Shown in pieces: positions 40,082-49,402 of a DNA stretch of 64,000 nucleotides. The stretch spans positions 36,950 through 100,949 of the forward strand of contig JAIXZY010000028.1 of assembly GCA_027489355.1 (NCBI GenBank). The letters run 5' to 3'. Position 1 is the first letter of the stretch; each line of letters opens with the position of its first letter. Position numbers and translations under genes: made by a program. The DNA is from Paracoccaceae bacterium (GTDB lineage Bacteria; Pseudomonadota; Alphaproteobacteria; Rhodobacterales; Rhodobacteraceae). A model generated the notes under the pieces. The model was not told where the DNA came from and searched no databases. It saw only the letters and a program-made list of their open reading frames with translations.

Positions 40082-41176
40082 ATGAGAACCGCACAAAACT
40101 CGAGGTTGACTGTCCTGGCGGCCGCCATGATCGCGCTGCCCGTCGTTGCCTCGGCCCAGGAAGCTTGCACCACCTACACTGTCAAGGATGGCGACACGCT
40201 GGGCTCGATCGCCCAGGCGGCCTACGGCACCTTCGACTACCAGATGATCTTCAACGCCAACCGCGATGCGCTGGCGGCCAATCCCTCCAGCCTGCCTGCG
40301 GGCCTGCAGCTGATCCTCCCTTGCGAAGACGGCCGACTGACGCCCGACCAGGAGCTGAGCACCATCATCGAAAGCGAGACGCAGCAGCAGGAAGCCAACC
40401 GCGTCAAGTCGAACGTCTACGAGCCGCCCTTGAAGTTCGTCACTTCGAACAACTGGATGCCCTTCACCGACGAGACGCTGACCGGCGGCGGGATCTTCAC
40501 CCGCATGGCCACCACCGCGATGCAGCGCGGCGGCAACGATCGCGCCTACGAGGTGTCCTACGTCGACGACTGGATGGCGCATATCGACACGCTTCTGCCC
40601 TCGGGCGCCTACGACGTCTCGATCGCCTGGGAGGCGCCAGACTGCTCGAAGCTGGACATGCTGGGCGAGTTCTCGGCCCGGATGTGCACCGAGTTCGACT
40701 TCTCGCTGCCGATCTATGAAGCCGCTTACACCTTCAATACACTGCCCGACAGCAAATACGCCAACGCGCGGTCCTTCGACGAATATTCCGGCGCCAAGAT
40801 CTGCCGGCCGGAGGCCTGGCCGCTGGGCGATCTGGAAGTGCAGGGGCTGGTGCCGCCGGTGGTGGAATACATCCAGCCGAAAAGCCCGCTGGAATGCGCC
40901 GAAAAGCTGATGGCCGGTGAGGTCGACATCTACTCGATCGAAACCGAGACCTCGGTCGCGAACTTCACCGAGCTGGGGGTGACCGACAAGGTCGCGACCA
41001 ACCCGGCCCTGGCGACCTTCATCTCGTACCACTTCCTGACCGCCAAGAGCAATCCGCGCGGCCGCGTCTACATCGCCATGCTGAATCGCGGCATCACCGA
41101 GATGCGCGAGTCCGGCGAATGGTACGACATCGTCGCCACCGGCCTGGAAGAATACAACAAGCTGAAGCAGCAGTAG
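40082..41176 (+). CDS. Secreted LysM + solute-binding-domain protein (paralogue)
   Basis: The 364-residue protein repeats the layout of the gene at 38655: signal peptide (cleavage near ASAQ), LysM domain (29-81: CTTYTVKDGDTLGSIAQAAY, ending LILPC), a Glu/Gln linker, then a solute-binding-like domain with WMPFTDETLTGGG, YVDDWMAHIDTLLPSGAYD and ICRPEAWP. Shared blocks such as DETL-GGG, HID-LLPSGAYD and KICRPE/RICRPE show a duplication that has since diverged. A strong terminator follows, closing the kinase group. No catalytic residues are evident. Confidence 0.85.
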   Translation: MRTAQNSRLTVLAAAMIALPVVASAQEACTTYTVKDGDTLGSIAQAAYGTFDYQMIFNANRDALAANPSSLPAGLQLILPCEDGRLTPDQELSTIIESETQQQEANRVKSNVYEPPLKFVTSNNWMPFTDETLTGGGIFTRMATTAMQRGGNDRAYEVSYVDDWMAHIDTLLPSGAYDVSIAWEAPDCSKLDMLGEFSARMCTEFDFSLPIYEAAYTFNTLPDSKYANARSFDEYSGAKICRPEAWPLGDLEVQGLVPPVVEYIQPKSPLECAEKLMAGEVDIYSIETETSVANFTELGVTDKVATNPALATFISYHFLTAKSNPRGRVYIAMLNRGITEMRESGEWYDIVATGLEEYNKLKQQ

Positions 41177-41201
41177 TCCCCTCTGCTGTCCGGCTTGCAG
41201 G

Positions 41202-41240
41202 AAGCCCCGCACCGCCCCCGGTGCGGGGCTTTCGCTTTGC
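41202..41240 (+). terminator. Rho-independent terminator closing the kinase/LysM group
   Basis: Perfect 12-base arms AAGCCCCGCACC (41202-41213) and GGTGCGGGGCTT (41220-41231) enclose a six-base loop, followed by TTCGCTTT. It separates the LysM genes from the inositol block. Confidence 0.85.
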
Positions 41241-41256
41241 CGGGCATTCGATGCTT

Positions 41257-41270
41257 GGAACATCCGTTCC
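41257..41270. promoter_or_regulatory. IolR-type operator before iolR
   Basis: GGAACATCCGTTCC has the GGAA-N6-TTCC form described for the RpiR-type IolR repressor of Sinorhizobium meliloti. A near-identical site lies at 42170-42183. Its position before the regulator gene implies autoregulation. Confidence 0.7.
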
Positions 41271-41310
41271 GTGTGGTATGGTACCCGCAGATCAGATGCG
41301 AGACCCTGCG

Positions 41311-42147
41311 ATGCCCAAGGGCGAGACCCCGACCGATCCGCGCGATCCGCCTCAGACGGTCGAGGCCTTCCGCAACCGCCTGATGGCGCTGAACGGCCAG
41401 TTGCCGCGTCGCCTGCAGCAATGCGCCGACCATGTTGCCACCCATATGGACCACATCGCGCTGTCGACCGTGGCCCAGGTCGCGCAGGGGGCGGGGGTGC
41501 CGCCCTCGGCCGTCATGCGCTTCTGCCAGGAGATGGGCTTTTCCGGCTATGCCGAGATGCAGCGCCTGTTCCGCGAGGCCCTGTCCCGCGCTGCACCGGA
41601 CTATGCGACGCGGCTGGCGAACCTTAAGGCGGGCGGGGCTGGTCAGCCCGCGACTCTGGTCGCGGAATTTGTCGAGGCGGGGCGTCAGTCGATGGAGGCA
41701 TTGGCGCGAGACCTGGACGAATCTGCGCTGAATCAAGCGGTTGAGACGCTTTCGCAGGCGCGGACGATCCATCTTGCGGGCTTCCGCCGGTCCTTCCCCG
41801 TGGCCTCGTACCTGGCTTATGTCTTTGACAAGCTTGGCGTCCCGGCCGTGTTGCACGACGGGGTTGCCGGGCTTGGCCACCGCTCGACGCTGCAGCAGGG
41901 GGATGCGCTGCTGGCCATCACCTTCGCCCCCTATTCCGAGGAAACCCTGTCGCTTGCCGCACACGCGCGCAAGACCGGCGTTCCAGTCGTGGCTTTGACC
42001 GACCCCGCGGCCAGCCAGGTGTCGGGTCTGGCCGACACGCTTCTGACCGTCACCGAGATCGACTTCGGCGCCTTCCGCTCATTGTCCGCCGTGATTGCCC
42101 TGGCCCTGTCCCTTGCTGTGGCCGTGGCCGCCCGGCGCGAAACTTAG
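41311..42147 (+). CDS. iolR: MurR/RpiR-family regulator, probable IolR
   Basis: The protein (about 278 residues) has an N-terminal HTH-6 domain (ALSTVAQVAQGAGVPPSAVMRFCQEMGFSGY spans the helix-turn-helix) and a C-terminal SIS sugar-phosphate domain (TIHLAGFRRSFPVASYLAY, LLAITFAPYSEETL). RpiR-type IolR represses inositol genes and releases DNA on binding a pathway sugar phosphate. Start is uncertain: ATG 41278, 41296 or 41311; I chose 41311 because it leaves the operator outside the gene and gives a family-like N-terminus. iolC follows 64 bases downstream. Confidence 0.85.
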   Translation: MPKGETPTDPRDPPQTVEAFRNRLMALNGQLPRRLQQCADHVATHMDHIALSTVAQVAQGAGVPPSAVMRFCQEMGFSGYAEMQRLFREALSRAAPDYATRLANLKAGGAGQPATLVAEFVEAGRQSMEALARDLDESALNQAVETLSQARTIHLAGFRRSFPVASYLAYVFDKLGVPAVLHDGVAGLGHRSTLQQGDALLAITFAPYSEETLSLAAHARKTGVPVVALTDPAASQVSGLADTLLTVTEIDFGAFRSLSAVIALALSLAVAVAARRET

Positions 42148-42169
42148 CTCTTCCCTGGCGCAGGAAAAT

Positions 42170-42183
42170 GGAATATCCGTTCC
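42170..42183. promoter_or_regulatory. IolR-type operator before iolC
   Basis: GGAATATCCGTTCC, flanked by T and A to make a 16-base dyad, matches the site at 41257-41270 in 13 of 14 positions and lies 28 bases before iolC ATG. It would let IolR repress iolCDEB separately from its own gene. Confidence 0.75.
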
Positions 42184-42211
42184 ATCGTTCAGCCCGAGTC
42201 GGAGCCGCCTC

Positions 42212-44122
42212 ATGTCCACCCCCAGGACGCTTGACGTCATCACCATCGGCCGCTCCTCGGTCGACCTTTACGGCGCGCAGGTCGGTGGACGGCTGGAGGA
42301 CATGGGATCGTTCCAGAAATACATCGGCGGCTCGCCCACCAACATGGCCGCCGGGACCGCGCGGCTGGGGCTGAAGTCGGCGCTGATCACCCGCGTCGGC
42401 GACGAGCACATGGGTCGCTTCATCCGCGAGGAGCTGGCGAAGGAGGGCGTCGACGTCCGCGGCGTCAAGACCGACCCCGAGCGGCTGACTGCGCTGGTGC
42501 TTCTGGGCATCCGCGACGACAAGCAGTTTCCGCTGATCTTCTACCGGGAAAACTGCGCCGACATGGCGCTGTGCGAAGACGACATTGACGAGGGCTTCAT
42601 CGCCGAGGCCCGGTCCGTCGTCGCCACCGGCACGCACCTGTCGCACCCAAGGACCGAGGCTGCGGTGCTGAAGGCGCTGTCGCTGGCCCGGAAGCATGGC
42701 CTTCAGACGGCGCTGGACATCGACTACCGGCCGAACCTCTGGGGGCTGGCGGGGCATGGCGACGGCGAAAGCCGGTTCATCGAATCCGCCAAGGTCACGG
42801 CCAAGCTGCAGTCCACCCTGCACTACTTCGACCTGATCGTCGGGACCGAGGAAGAGTTCCACATCGCTGGCGGCACCACCGACACCATCGCGGCCCTCCG
42901 CGCCGTGCGGGAGGTGTCCAACGCCACGCTCGTCTGCAAACGCGGTCCGATGGGCGCGGTCGCCTTCACCGGCGCGGTCCCCGACAACCTGGACGAGGGC
43001 GAAAGCGGCCCCGGCTTTCCGATCGAGGTGTTCAACGTCCTTGGCGCGGGGGACGGGTTCATGTCCGGCCTCCTGAAAGGCTGGCTTGACGGCGAACCCT
43101 GGCCGGTGGCTCTGAAGTACGCCAATGCCTGCGGGGCCTTCGCGGTCAGCCGCCACGGCTGCACCCCGGCCTATCCCTCCTGGGAGGAACTGCAGTTCTT
43201 CCTGTCTCGCGGGGTCGTGGAAAAGGCGCTGCGGAAGGACGCGGCGCTGGAGCAGGTCCACTGGGCGACCAACCGCCACAAGGACTGGTCGACCATGCGC
43301 GTCTTCGCCTTCGATCACCGGATGCAGCTGGAGCAGATGGAGGGCGCGGACCCGAAAAGGATCGGCGCGTTCAAGGAGTTGTGTCTCAAGGCCGCATTGC
43401 AGGTCGCGGGCGGCAAGACTGGCTACGGCGTGCTCTGCGACAGCCGCCTTGGCCGTGACGCATTGTTCCAGGCCGCAGGCACCGGCCTGTGGATCGGCCG
43501 CCCGGTCGAATGGCCCGGCTCGCGCCCCCTGACGCTGGAGCCAGAGCTTGGCCCCGATTTCGGCGGTTTGCAGGAATGGCCCCTGGAACACGTCGTCAAG
43601 GTCCTGTGCTTCTATCACCCCGACGACGACGCTGCGACGAAGGCCGCTCAGGAGGACACTGTCCGCCGCCTGTTCCACGCCTGCCGCCGCAACCGGCTGG
43701 AGATGCTGCTGGAGATTATCCCGTCCAAGGTCGGCCCCGTCAGCGACGACACCTCCGCCCAGGTGATCCAGCGATTCTACGACCTGGGTATCTACCCGGA
43801 CTGGTGGAAGCTGGAACCCTTTGCCACCGCCAAGGCCTGGGAGAACGCCTGCTCTGCCATTGCTGCGAACGACCCCCATGTGCGCGGCGTCGTGGTCCTT
43901 GGGCTGGACGCAGCCGAGGCGGACCTTGCGGCGTCCTTCCGCCTTGCGGCCCGGCAACCGCTGGTGAAGGGCTTCGCCGTGGGCCGGACCATCTTCGGCG
44001 ACGCAGCGCGGGCCTGGTTCAAGGGCGAGATCACCGATGCGGCCGCCGTGTCGGTCATGGTAGAAAAATACGCGCGGCTTTCGGCCCTGTGGGACGCGGC
44101 GCGCGAGGGAGGCAAGCAATGA
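42212..44122 (+). CDS. iolC: Bifunctional 5-dehydro-2-deoxygluconokinase / DUF2090 aldolase-like
   Basis: The 636-residue protein is a two-domain IolC. Residues 1-325 are a PfkB sugar kinase (VITIGRSSVDLYG, GGSPTNMAAGTARLG, and the catalytic VLGAGDGFMSGLL). Residues about 330-636 are a DUF2090 domain (FAFDHRMQLEQM, GYGVLCDSRLGRDAL, FYHPDDD, YPDWWKLEP), a class I aldolase-like barrel thought to take the role of IolJ, cleaving the phosphorylated product to malonate semialdehyde and DHAP. The fusion is common in proteobacteria. ATG overlap with iolD. Confidence 0.93.
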   Translation: MSTPRTLDVITIGRSSVDLYGAQVGGRLEDMGSFQKYIGGSPTNMAAGTARLGLKSALITRVGDEHMGRFIREELAKEGVDVRGVKTDPERLTALVLLGIRDDKQFPLIFYRENCADMALCEDDIDEGFIAEARSVVATGTHLSHPRTEAAVLKALSLARKHGLQTALDIDYRPNLWGLAGHGDGESRFIESAKVTAKLQSTLHYFDLIVGTEEEFHIAGGTTDTIAALRAVREVSNATLVCKRGPMGAVAFTGAVPDNLDEGESGPGFPIEVFNVLGAGDGFMSGLLKGWLDGEPWPVALKYANACGAFAVSRHGCTPAYPSWEELQFFLSRGVVEKALRKDAALEQVHWATNRHKDWSTMRVFAFDHRMQLEQMEGADPKRIGAFKELCLKAALQVAGGKTGYGVLCDSRLGRDALFQAAGTGLWIGRPVEWPGSRPLTLEPELGPDFGGLQEWPLEHVVKVLCFYHPDDDAATKAAQEDTVRRLFHACRRNRLEMLLEIIPSKVGPVSDDTSAQVIQRFYDLGIYPDWWKLEPFATAKAWENACSAIAANDPHVRGVVVLGLDAAEADLAASFRLAARQPLVKGFAVGRTIFGDAARAWFKGEITDAAAVSVMVEKYARLSALWDAAREGGKQ

Positions 44123-45945
44123 CCACGATCCGTCTCACCGCCGCGCAGGCGCTTGTCCGCTGGCTGTCGGTACAACGCGCCGAGGATGGCAGCCGCTTCA
44201 TCGAGGGCGTCTGGGCGATCTTCGGCCACGGCAACGTCGCCGGGATCGGCGAGGCGCTGCATGCCCACAGGGACGTGCTGCCCACCTGGCGCGGCCACAA
44301 CGAACAGACCATGGCCCATGCCGCCATCGCCTATGCCAAGGCCAAGCACCGCCGGAAGGCGATGGCCGTGACCTCCTCCATCGGGCCGGGGGCGACCAAC
44401 ATGGTGACGGCCGCCGCGCTGGCGCATGTGAACCGGCTGCCGGTGCTGTTCATTCCCGGTGACGTCTTCGCCAACCGCGCGCCCGACCCGGTGCTGCAGC
44501 AGATCGAGGATTTCGACGACGCGACCGTATCGGCGAACGACTGCTTCCGCCCTGTCGTCCGCTACTTCGACCGCATCTCGCGGCCCGAGCATATCCTCAC
44601 CGCCCTGCCCCGCGCGCTGCGGGTGATGACCGACCCGGCCGACTGCGGGCCGGTCTGCCTTGCCTTCTGCCAGGACACGCAAGCCGAGGCCTACGACTAC
44701 CCGGTCGAATTCTTCGAGCCCCGCACCTGGTTCATCCGCCGCCCCGAACCCGACCAGCGCGAGCTGGAGGCCGCCGTTGCCGCGATCAAGGCCGCGAAGA
44801 CCCCGCTGATCGTCGCGGGGGGCGGTGTGCTGTATTCTGGTGCGGAGCAGACGTTGCTGGACTTCGCCAGGACCCACAATATCCCCCTGGTGGAAACCCA
44901 GGCCGGGAAGGGCGCGGTGGATTGGGAGGAGCGGCTGCACTTCGGCTCTCCGGGCGTTACCGGGACCGGCTGCGGCAACGAACTCGCCGCAAAGGCCGAC
45001 CTGGTGATCGGCGTCGGGACGCGGTTCCAGGATTTCACGACCGGGTCATGGACTGTGTTCGCGGCCCCCGGCCGCAAACTCCTGTCGATCAACATCCACA
45101 GCTTCGACGCCCACAAGCGCGCCGCGCAACCGCTTGTTGCGGATGCCAAAGTCGCGCTGGAAAAGATCAGCGCGGCCCTCGGCAAACATCGCTTCGCGGA
45201 CCCCGATTTCAGCGCCCGCGACAAGTGGTTCCAGACGACCGACGCCCTCTTCGCCGCGCCCAAGGGCAACGAACTGCCGACCGACGCGCAGGTGATCGGC
45301 GCGGTGGACCGGAATGCGGGCAAGCAGAGCCTCATCATGTGCGCGGCGGGGACGATGCCGGGGGCGCTGCATGTCCTCTGGCGCGCGGCGCAGGGCGGGT
45401 ATCACATGGAATACGGCTTTTCCTGCATGGGGTATGAGATCGCGGGTGCGATGGGGATCAAGATGGCGCTTCCGGACCGCGACGTGATCTGCATGGTCGG
45501 CGATGGCAGCTACATGATGGCGAACAGCGAACTGGCGACCGCCGTGATGATGGGCATCCCGTTCACCGTGGTCCTGACCGACAACCGGGGGTATGGCTGC
45601 ATCAACCGCCTCCAGAAGGCTACCGGCGGCGCGCCGTTCAACAACCTTCTCGACGACAGCTACCACGTGAACCCGGCCAACATCGACTTCGTGGCCCATG
45701 CGCGGTCGATGGGGGCGAATGTGGTGAAGGCGGCGAACATTGCCGAGCTTGAGGCCGCGATGCAGGCCGCCAAGACCGCGACCATCCCGACGGTCATCGT
45801 GATCGACACCGATCCCATGCCCGGCACCGGCGCGGGCGGCCATTGGTGGGAGGTCGCAGTGCCTGAGGTTTCGGACCGCAAAGAAGTGAACGAGGCCCGC
45901 AAGGGCTATGACGCGGCCCGCAAGGCCCAATGGCTTTTGAACTGA
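44119..45945 (+). CDS. iolD: 3D-(3,5/4)-trihydroxycyclohexane-1,2-dione hydrolase IolD
   Basis: The 608-residue thiamine-diphosphate enzyme opens the ring of the inositol dione. The N-terminal pyrimidine-binding domain has WRGHNEQTMAHAAIAYAK with the conserved Glu; the C-terminal part has the ThDP/Mg motif VGDGSYMMANSELATAV...DNRGYGCIN. Length fits IolD. ATGA overlap with iolC; iolE begins seven bases after its stop. Confidence 0.95.
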   Translation: MTTIRLTAAQALVRWLSVQRAEDGSRFIEGVWAIFGHGNVAGIGEALHAHRDVLPTWRGHNEQTMAHAAIAYAKAKHRRKAMAVTSSIGPGATNMVTAAALAHVNRLPVLFIPGDVFANRAPDPVLQQIEDFDDATVSANDCFRPVVRYFDRISRPEHILTALPRALRVMTDPADCGPVCLAFCQDTQAEAYDYPVEFFEPRTWFIRRPEPDQRELEAAVAAIKAAKTPLIVAGGGVLYSGAEQTLLDFARTHNIPLVETQAGKGAVDWEERLHFGSPGVTGTGCGNELAAKADLVIGVGTRFQDFTTGSWTVFAAPGRKLLSINIHSFDAHKRAAQPLVADAKVALEKISAALGKHRFADPDFSARDKWFQTTDALFAAPKGNELPTDAQVIGAVDRNAGKQSLIMCAAGTMPGALHVLWRAAQGGYHMEYGFSCMGYEIAGAMGIKMALPDRDVICMVGDGSYMMANSELATAVMMGIPFTVVLTDNRGYGCINRLQKATGGAPFNNLLDDSYHVNPANIDFVAHARSMGANVVKAANIAELEAAMQAAKTATIPTVIVIDTDPMPGTGAGGHWWEVAVPEVSDRKEVNEARKGYDAARKAQWLLN

Positions 45946-45952
45946 GGACAAG

Positions 45953-46861
45953 ATGAGCATCAAGATCGGGATCTCTCCCATCTCCTGGCAGAACGACGAC
46001 CTGCCAGACCTGACCGCCGCCTACACGATGGAACAGGCGCTGAGCGAGGCGCGCGAGATCGGCTATACCGGCGTCGAACGCGGCCGCCGGATGCCCGCGG
46101 ACACGGAAGGGCTGCGGTCCTACCTGAACGCGAACGGGCTTTTCCTGTGCGGCGGCTGGTGTTCCGGCAATCTCCTCGTCAACGACGTGAAGACGGAAGT
46201 CGAGGCCGTGCGCCAGCAGGTTCAGCAGTTCGCGGCCCTGAAGGCCCCCTGCATCGTGTATGCCGAATGCTCGAACACCGTTCAGGGCGACATTGCCGTG
46301 CCGGTGAACAACCGCCCGAAATTCGCGGCTGCCGACGTGCGCGCCTATGGCGCGAAGCTGTCGGATCTGGCGAAGTGGATGGCCGACCAGGGCGTGGCCC
46401 TGGCCTACCACCACCACATGGGGTCCTTCATCGAGTCGGAAGACGACGTGAACGCGCTGATGGAAGGCTCCACGCCGGACGTGAAGCTGCTCTTCGACAC
46501 CGGGCACCTCCTCTTCGGCGGCGCGGACGTGATGCGGGTCCTGAACACCTGGGCCGACCGCGTCCACCACGTCCACTTCAAGGACATCCGGCCCGAGGTC
46601 GTGGCCGACGTGCGGAAGAACAACCGGAGCTTCCTGGATGCCGTGATCGCCGGGGCGTTTACCGTGCCGGGCGATGGCTGCATCGACTTCCAGGCGGTGG
46701 CCGACAAGCTGAAGGCCATGAACTACAATGGCTGGATCGTGGTCGAGGCCGAGCAGGACCCGGCCAAGGCCCCGCCCTACGAATACTCCAAGCTCGGCTA
46801 CGAACACATCCTGAAGGTCTGCGCCCAGGCGGGGCTGACCATCGACAACTCGCGTCCCTGA
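45953..46861 (+). CDS. iolE: Myo-inosose-2 dehydratase IolE
   Basis: The 302-residue xylose-isomerase-like TIM barrel begins IKIGISPISWQNDDLPDL, typical of IolE, and has metal-ligand segments AYHHHMGSFIES, LLFDTGHLLFGG and HHVHFKDIRPEV. It dehydrates 2-keto-myo-inositol to the dione used by IolD. Seven bases separate it from iolD and nine from iolB. Confidence 0.95.
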   Translation: MSIKIGISPISWQNDDLPDLTAAYTMEQALSEAREIGYTGVERGRRMPADTEGLRSYLNANGLFLCGGWCSGNLLVNDVKTEVEAVRQQVQQFAALKAPCIVYAECSNTVQGDIAVPVNNRPKFAAADVRAYGAKLSDLAKWMADQGVALAYHHHMGSFIESEDDVNALMEGSTPDVKLLFDTGHLLFGGADVMRVLNTWADRVHHVHFKDIRPEVVADVRKNNRSFLDAVIAGAFTVPGDGCIDFQAVADKLKAMNYNGWIVVEAEQDPAKAPPYEYSKLGYEHILKVCAQAGLTIDNSRP

Positions 46862-46870
46862 GGTAGACCA

Positions 46871-47677
46871 ATGCCCGACCTCCTCCGCCACCCGACCGGC
46901 ACCCGCGGCAAGGTGCACGAGATCACCCCCGAAAGCGCGGGCTGGGGCTATGTGGGCTTCACGCTCTACCGGCTGGAGCCGGGCGAGGTGGCGGAGGAGA
47001 TGACGGGCACGACCGAGGTGATCCTGGTGATCGTCGAGGGCAAGGCGCAGGTCCAGGCGGCGGGCCAGGACTGGGGCGAGATGGGCGAGCGGATGGATGT
47101 CTTCGAAAAGACGCCTCCCCATTGCCTGTATGTCCCGAACGGAAGCCAGTGGAAGGCCACGGCCACCACCGCCTGCACCATCGGAGTCTGCAAGGCGCCC
47201 GGCAAGGGCAACCACCCGGCGCGGAGGTTGGGGCCGGAGGGCATCAGCCTTACCCCGCGCGGCAAGGGAACCAACACGCGGTATGTCAACAACATCGCGA
47301 TGGAGGCGCTGGACGTGGCCGACAGTCTTCTGGTCACCGAGGTCTTCACCCCGGCGGGGAACTGGTCGTCCTACCCCAGCCACCGGCATGACGAGGATGA
47401 CTTCCCGAACATGACCTACCTGGAAGAGACCTACTACATGCGTCTGAACCCGGCCCAAGGCTTCGGCATCCAGCGGGTCTATACCGAGGACGGATCGCTG
47501 GACGAGACGATGGCGGTGAAGAACCACGACGTCACGCTGGTCCCGAAAGGGCACCACCCCTGCGGGGCGCCCTATGGGTATGAGATGTACTATCTGAACG
47601 TGATGGCCGGGCCGATCCGCAAGTGGCGGTTCAAGAACGATCCGGACCACGACTGGATCGCCCAGCGCGACGCGTGA
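46871..47677 (+). CDS. iolB: 5-deoxy-glucuronate isomerase IolB
   Basis: The 268-residue cupin protein has [17 protein letters not shown] and the second-barrel metal site [22 protein letters not shown] with [11 protein letters not shown], diagnostic of IolB. It isomerises 5-deoxyglucuronate to 5-dehydro-2-deoxygluconate, the IolC substrate. Last gene of the inositol block; iolG and iolA are not in the window. Confidence 0.95.
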   Translation: MPDLLRHPTGTRGKVHEITPESAGWGYVGFTLYRLEPGEVAEEMTGTTEVILVIVEGKAQVQAAGQDWGEMGERMDVFEKTPPHCLYVPNGSQWKATATTACTIGVCKAPGKGNHPARRLGPEGISLTPRGKGTNTRYVNNIAMEALDVADSLLVTEVFTPAGNWSSYPSHRHDEDDFPNMTYLEETYYMRLNPAQGFGIQRVYTEDGSLDETMAVKNHDVTLVPKGHHPCGAPYGYEMYYLNVMAGPIRKWRFKNDPDHDWIAQRDA

Positions 47678-47820
47678 TCGGTCCACGGAGGACAGCCTTC
47701 TCGCTGCCAGTCCTGTCAAGGGGTTGGCCGTCTGCGTTCATGGGGTCTTTACCCTGTTCCTTGCGACCGGACCGGCCAAGCTGCACCCGCGACTGCCGCT
47801 GGCGGCTGGCACCGAGACGC

Positions 47821-47836
47821 CAAAGGCGCGCCTTTG
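47821..47836. promoter_or_regulatory. 16-bp perfect palindrome in the iolB-surE gap
   Basis: CAAAGGCG-CGCCTTTG is a perfect dyad 60 bases before surE, inside a 218-base gap (47678-47895) without any visible gene. It could be an operator for the surE operon or a loose hairpin from the inositol transcript; no T tract supports termination. Confidence 0.25.
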
Positions 47837-47895
47837 CCTTGAAGCGCACCCCCACCTCGTCTAATCAGGAGCAAGCCCGAAGGAACCCCCGAGAC

Positions 47896-48681
47896 ATGCG
47901 CATCCTGATCACCAACGACGACGGCATCAACGCGCCGGGGCTTGAGGTTCTGACACAGATCGCGACCGAAATCGCCGGGCCGGAGGGAGAGGTCTGGACC
48001 GTCGCCCCCGCCTTCGAGCAATCGGGCGTAGGCCACTGCATCAGTTACACCCACCCGATGATGATCGCCGAACTTGGCCCACGCCGCTTTGCCGCCGAAG
48101 GCTCGCCGGCCGACTGCGTGCTGGCCGCGGTCTATGACGTGCTGGACGGCGCCAAGCCGGATCTGGTGCTGTCGGGAGTCAACCGCGGCAACAACGCGGC
48201 CGAGAACGTGCTCTACTCCGGCACCATCGGCGGGGCGATGGAGGCCGCGCTGCAAGGCGTGCCGGCCATCGCGCTGTCGCAGTTCTTCGGACCGGACAAC
48301 GCAAAGCTGGCCGATCCGTTCGAATGCGCGCGGGTGCATGGGGCCAGGGTCGTGCGCGCGCTTCTGGGCAAGGGGATCTGGACGCAAGGCGATTACCGGA
48401 CCTTTTACAACGTCAACTTCCCGCCGCTTTCCGCCGCTGCGACGAAGGGCATGATGGTCGCGGCCCAGGGCTTCCGCCGCGACACCGCCTTCAGCGTCGA
48501 GCCGCATATCTCGCCTTCCGGGCGCAGGTTCCTCTGGATCAAGGGCGGCCACCAGCACACCCCCACGTTGCCGGGGTCGGACGCCGCGGTGAACCTGGAG
48601 GGCTACATCTCGATCACCCCGATGCGCGCCGACCTGACCGCGCATGACCTTCTCGCCGACCTTCAGGCGAGCCTGGCATGA
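47896..48681 (+). CDS. surE: 5'/3'-nucleotidase SurE
   Basis: The 261-residue enzyme starts [16 protein letters not shown], the metal-binding DD motif of SurE, followed by [15 protein letters not shown] and [20 protein letters not shown]. It dephosphorylates nucleoside monophosphates in the cytoplasm, with a role in stress survival in other bacteria. The 3' end overlaps pcm by four bases; surE-pcm-nlpD is a classic proteobacterial order. Confidence 0.96.
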   Translation: MRILITNDDGINAPGLEVLTQIATEIAGPEGEVWTVAPAFEQSGVGHCISYTHPMMIAELGPRRFAAEGSPADCVLAAVYDVLDGAKPDLVLSGVNRGNNAAENVLYSGTIGGAMEAALQGVPAIALSQFFGPDNAKLADPFECARVHGARVVRALLGKGIWTQGDYRTFYNVNFPPLSAAATKGMMVAAQGFRRDTAFSVEPHISPSGRRFLWIKGGHQHTPTLPGSDAAVNLEGYISITPMRADLTAHDLLADLQASLA

Positions 48682-49346
48682 CCGAGGGACCGGAGGACGA
48701 CCCGACCTCCGGGCTTGCCGAACGCAAGATGCGCTTTCTCTTTGCCCTCCGCTCGCGCGGCGTGACCGACACCCGGGTCCTGACCGCGATGGAAAGGATC
48801 GACCGCGGTCTTTTCGTGCGCAATGTCTTTGCCGACCGCGCCTATGAGGACATGCCGTTGCCCATCGCCTGCGGCCAGACCATCAGCCAGCCGTCGGTCG
48901 TGGGGCTGATGACGCAGGCGCTGCAGGTCAGCCCGCGTGACACGGTGCTGGAGGTGGGCACCGGGTCGGGCTACCAGGCCGCGATCCTGTCGCAGCTGGC
49001 GCGGCGGGTCTACACGGTGGACCGCTACCGGCGCCTGGTGCGCGAGGCCAGCGAGCTTTTCCGCCAGCTTGACCTGGCGAACATCACCGCGATCACCGCC
49101 GACGGCTCGCACGGGTTGCCGGACCAGGCGCCGTTCGACCGTATCCTGGTGACGGCGGCGGCGGAGGACCCCCCCGGTCCGCTGCTGGAGCAGCTGAAGC
49201 CCGGCGGCATCATGGTCGTACCGGTCGGCCAGTCCGACGCAGTGCAGGCGCTGATCAAGGTGACGCGGACCCAAAGCGGTTTCGATTACGAAGAACTTCG
49301 CCCAGTGCGCTTTGTCCCACTGGTCGAAGGGATCGGGTCCGAGTAG
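48678..49346 (+). CDS. pcm: Protein-L-isoaspartate O-methyltransferase
   Basis: The 222-residue SAM-dependent enzyme has the family marker [20 protein letters not shown] motif [19 protein letters not shown], and the acidic [10 protein letters not shown] loop. It methylates isoaspartyl residues to repair aged proteins. ATG overlaps the surE stop (ATGA). Confidence 0.96.
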   Translation: MTEGPEDDPTSGLAERKMRFLFALRSRGVTDTRVLTAMERIDRGLFVRNVFADRAYEDMPLPIACGQTISQPSVVGLMTQALQVSPRDTVLEVGTGSGYQAAILSQLARRVYTVDRYRRLVREASELFRQLDLANITAITADGSHGLPDQAPFDRILVTAAAEDPPGPLLEQLKPGGIMVVPVGQSDAVQALIKVTRTQSGFDYEELRPVRFVPLVEGIGSE

Positions 49347-49402
49347 ACTGTCGCATCAGAAACCGGGCCGAACCGGGACAGGCGAGCATCAGGCGGGACA
49401 AG

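Noticed and set aside
41202..41240. Attenuator of iolR
   Set aside because: The hairpin precedes the iolR operator and follows the LysM gene stop directly, so it is better read as that gene's terminator.
42212..47677. Complete inositol catabolic operon
   Set aside because: iolG, iolA and a transporter are missing from the window; only R, C, D, E and B are present.
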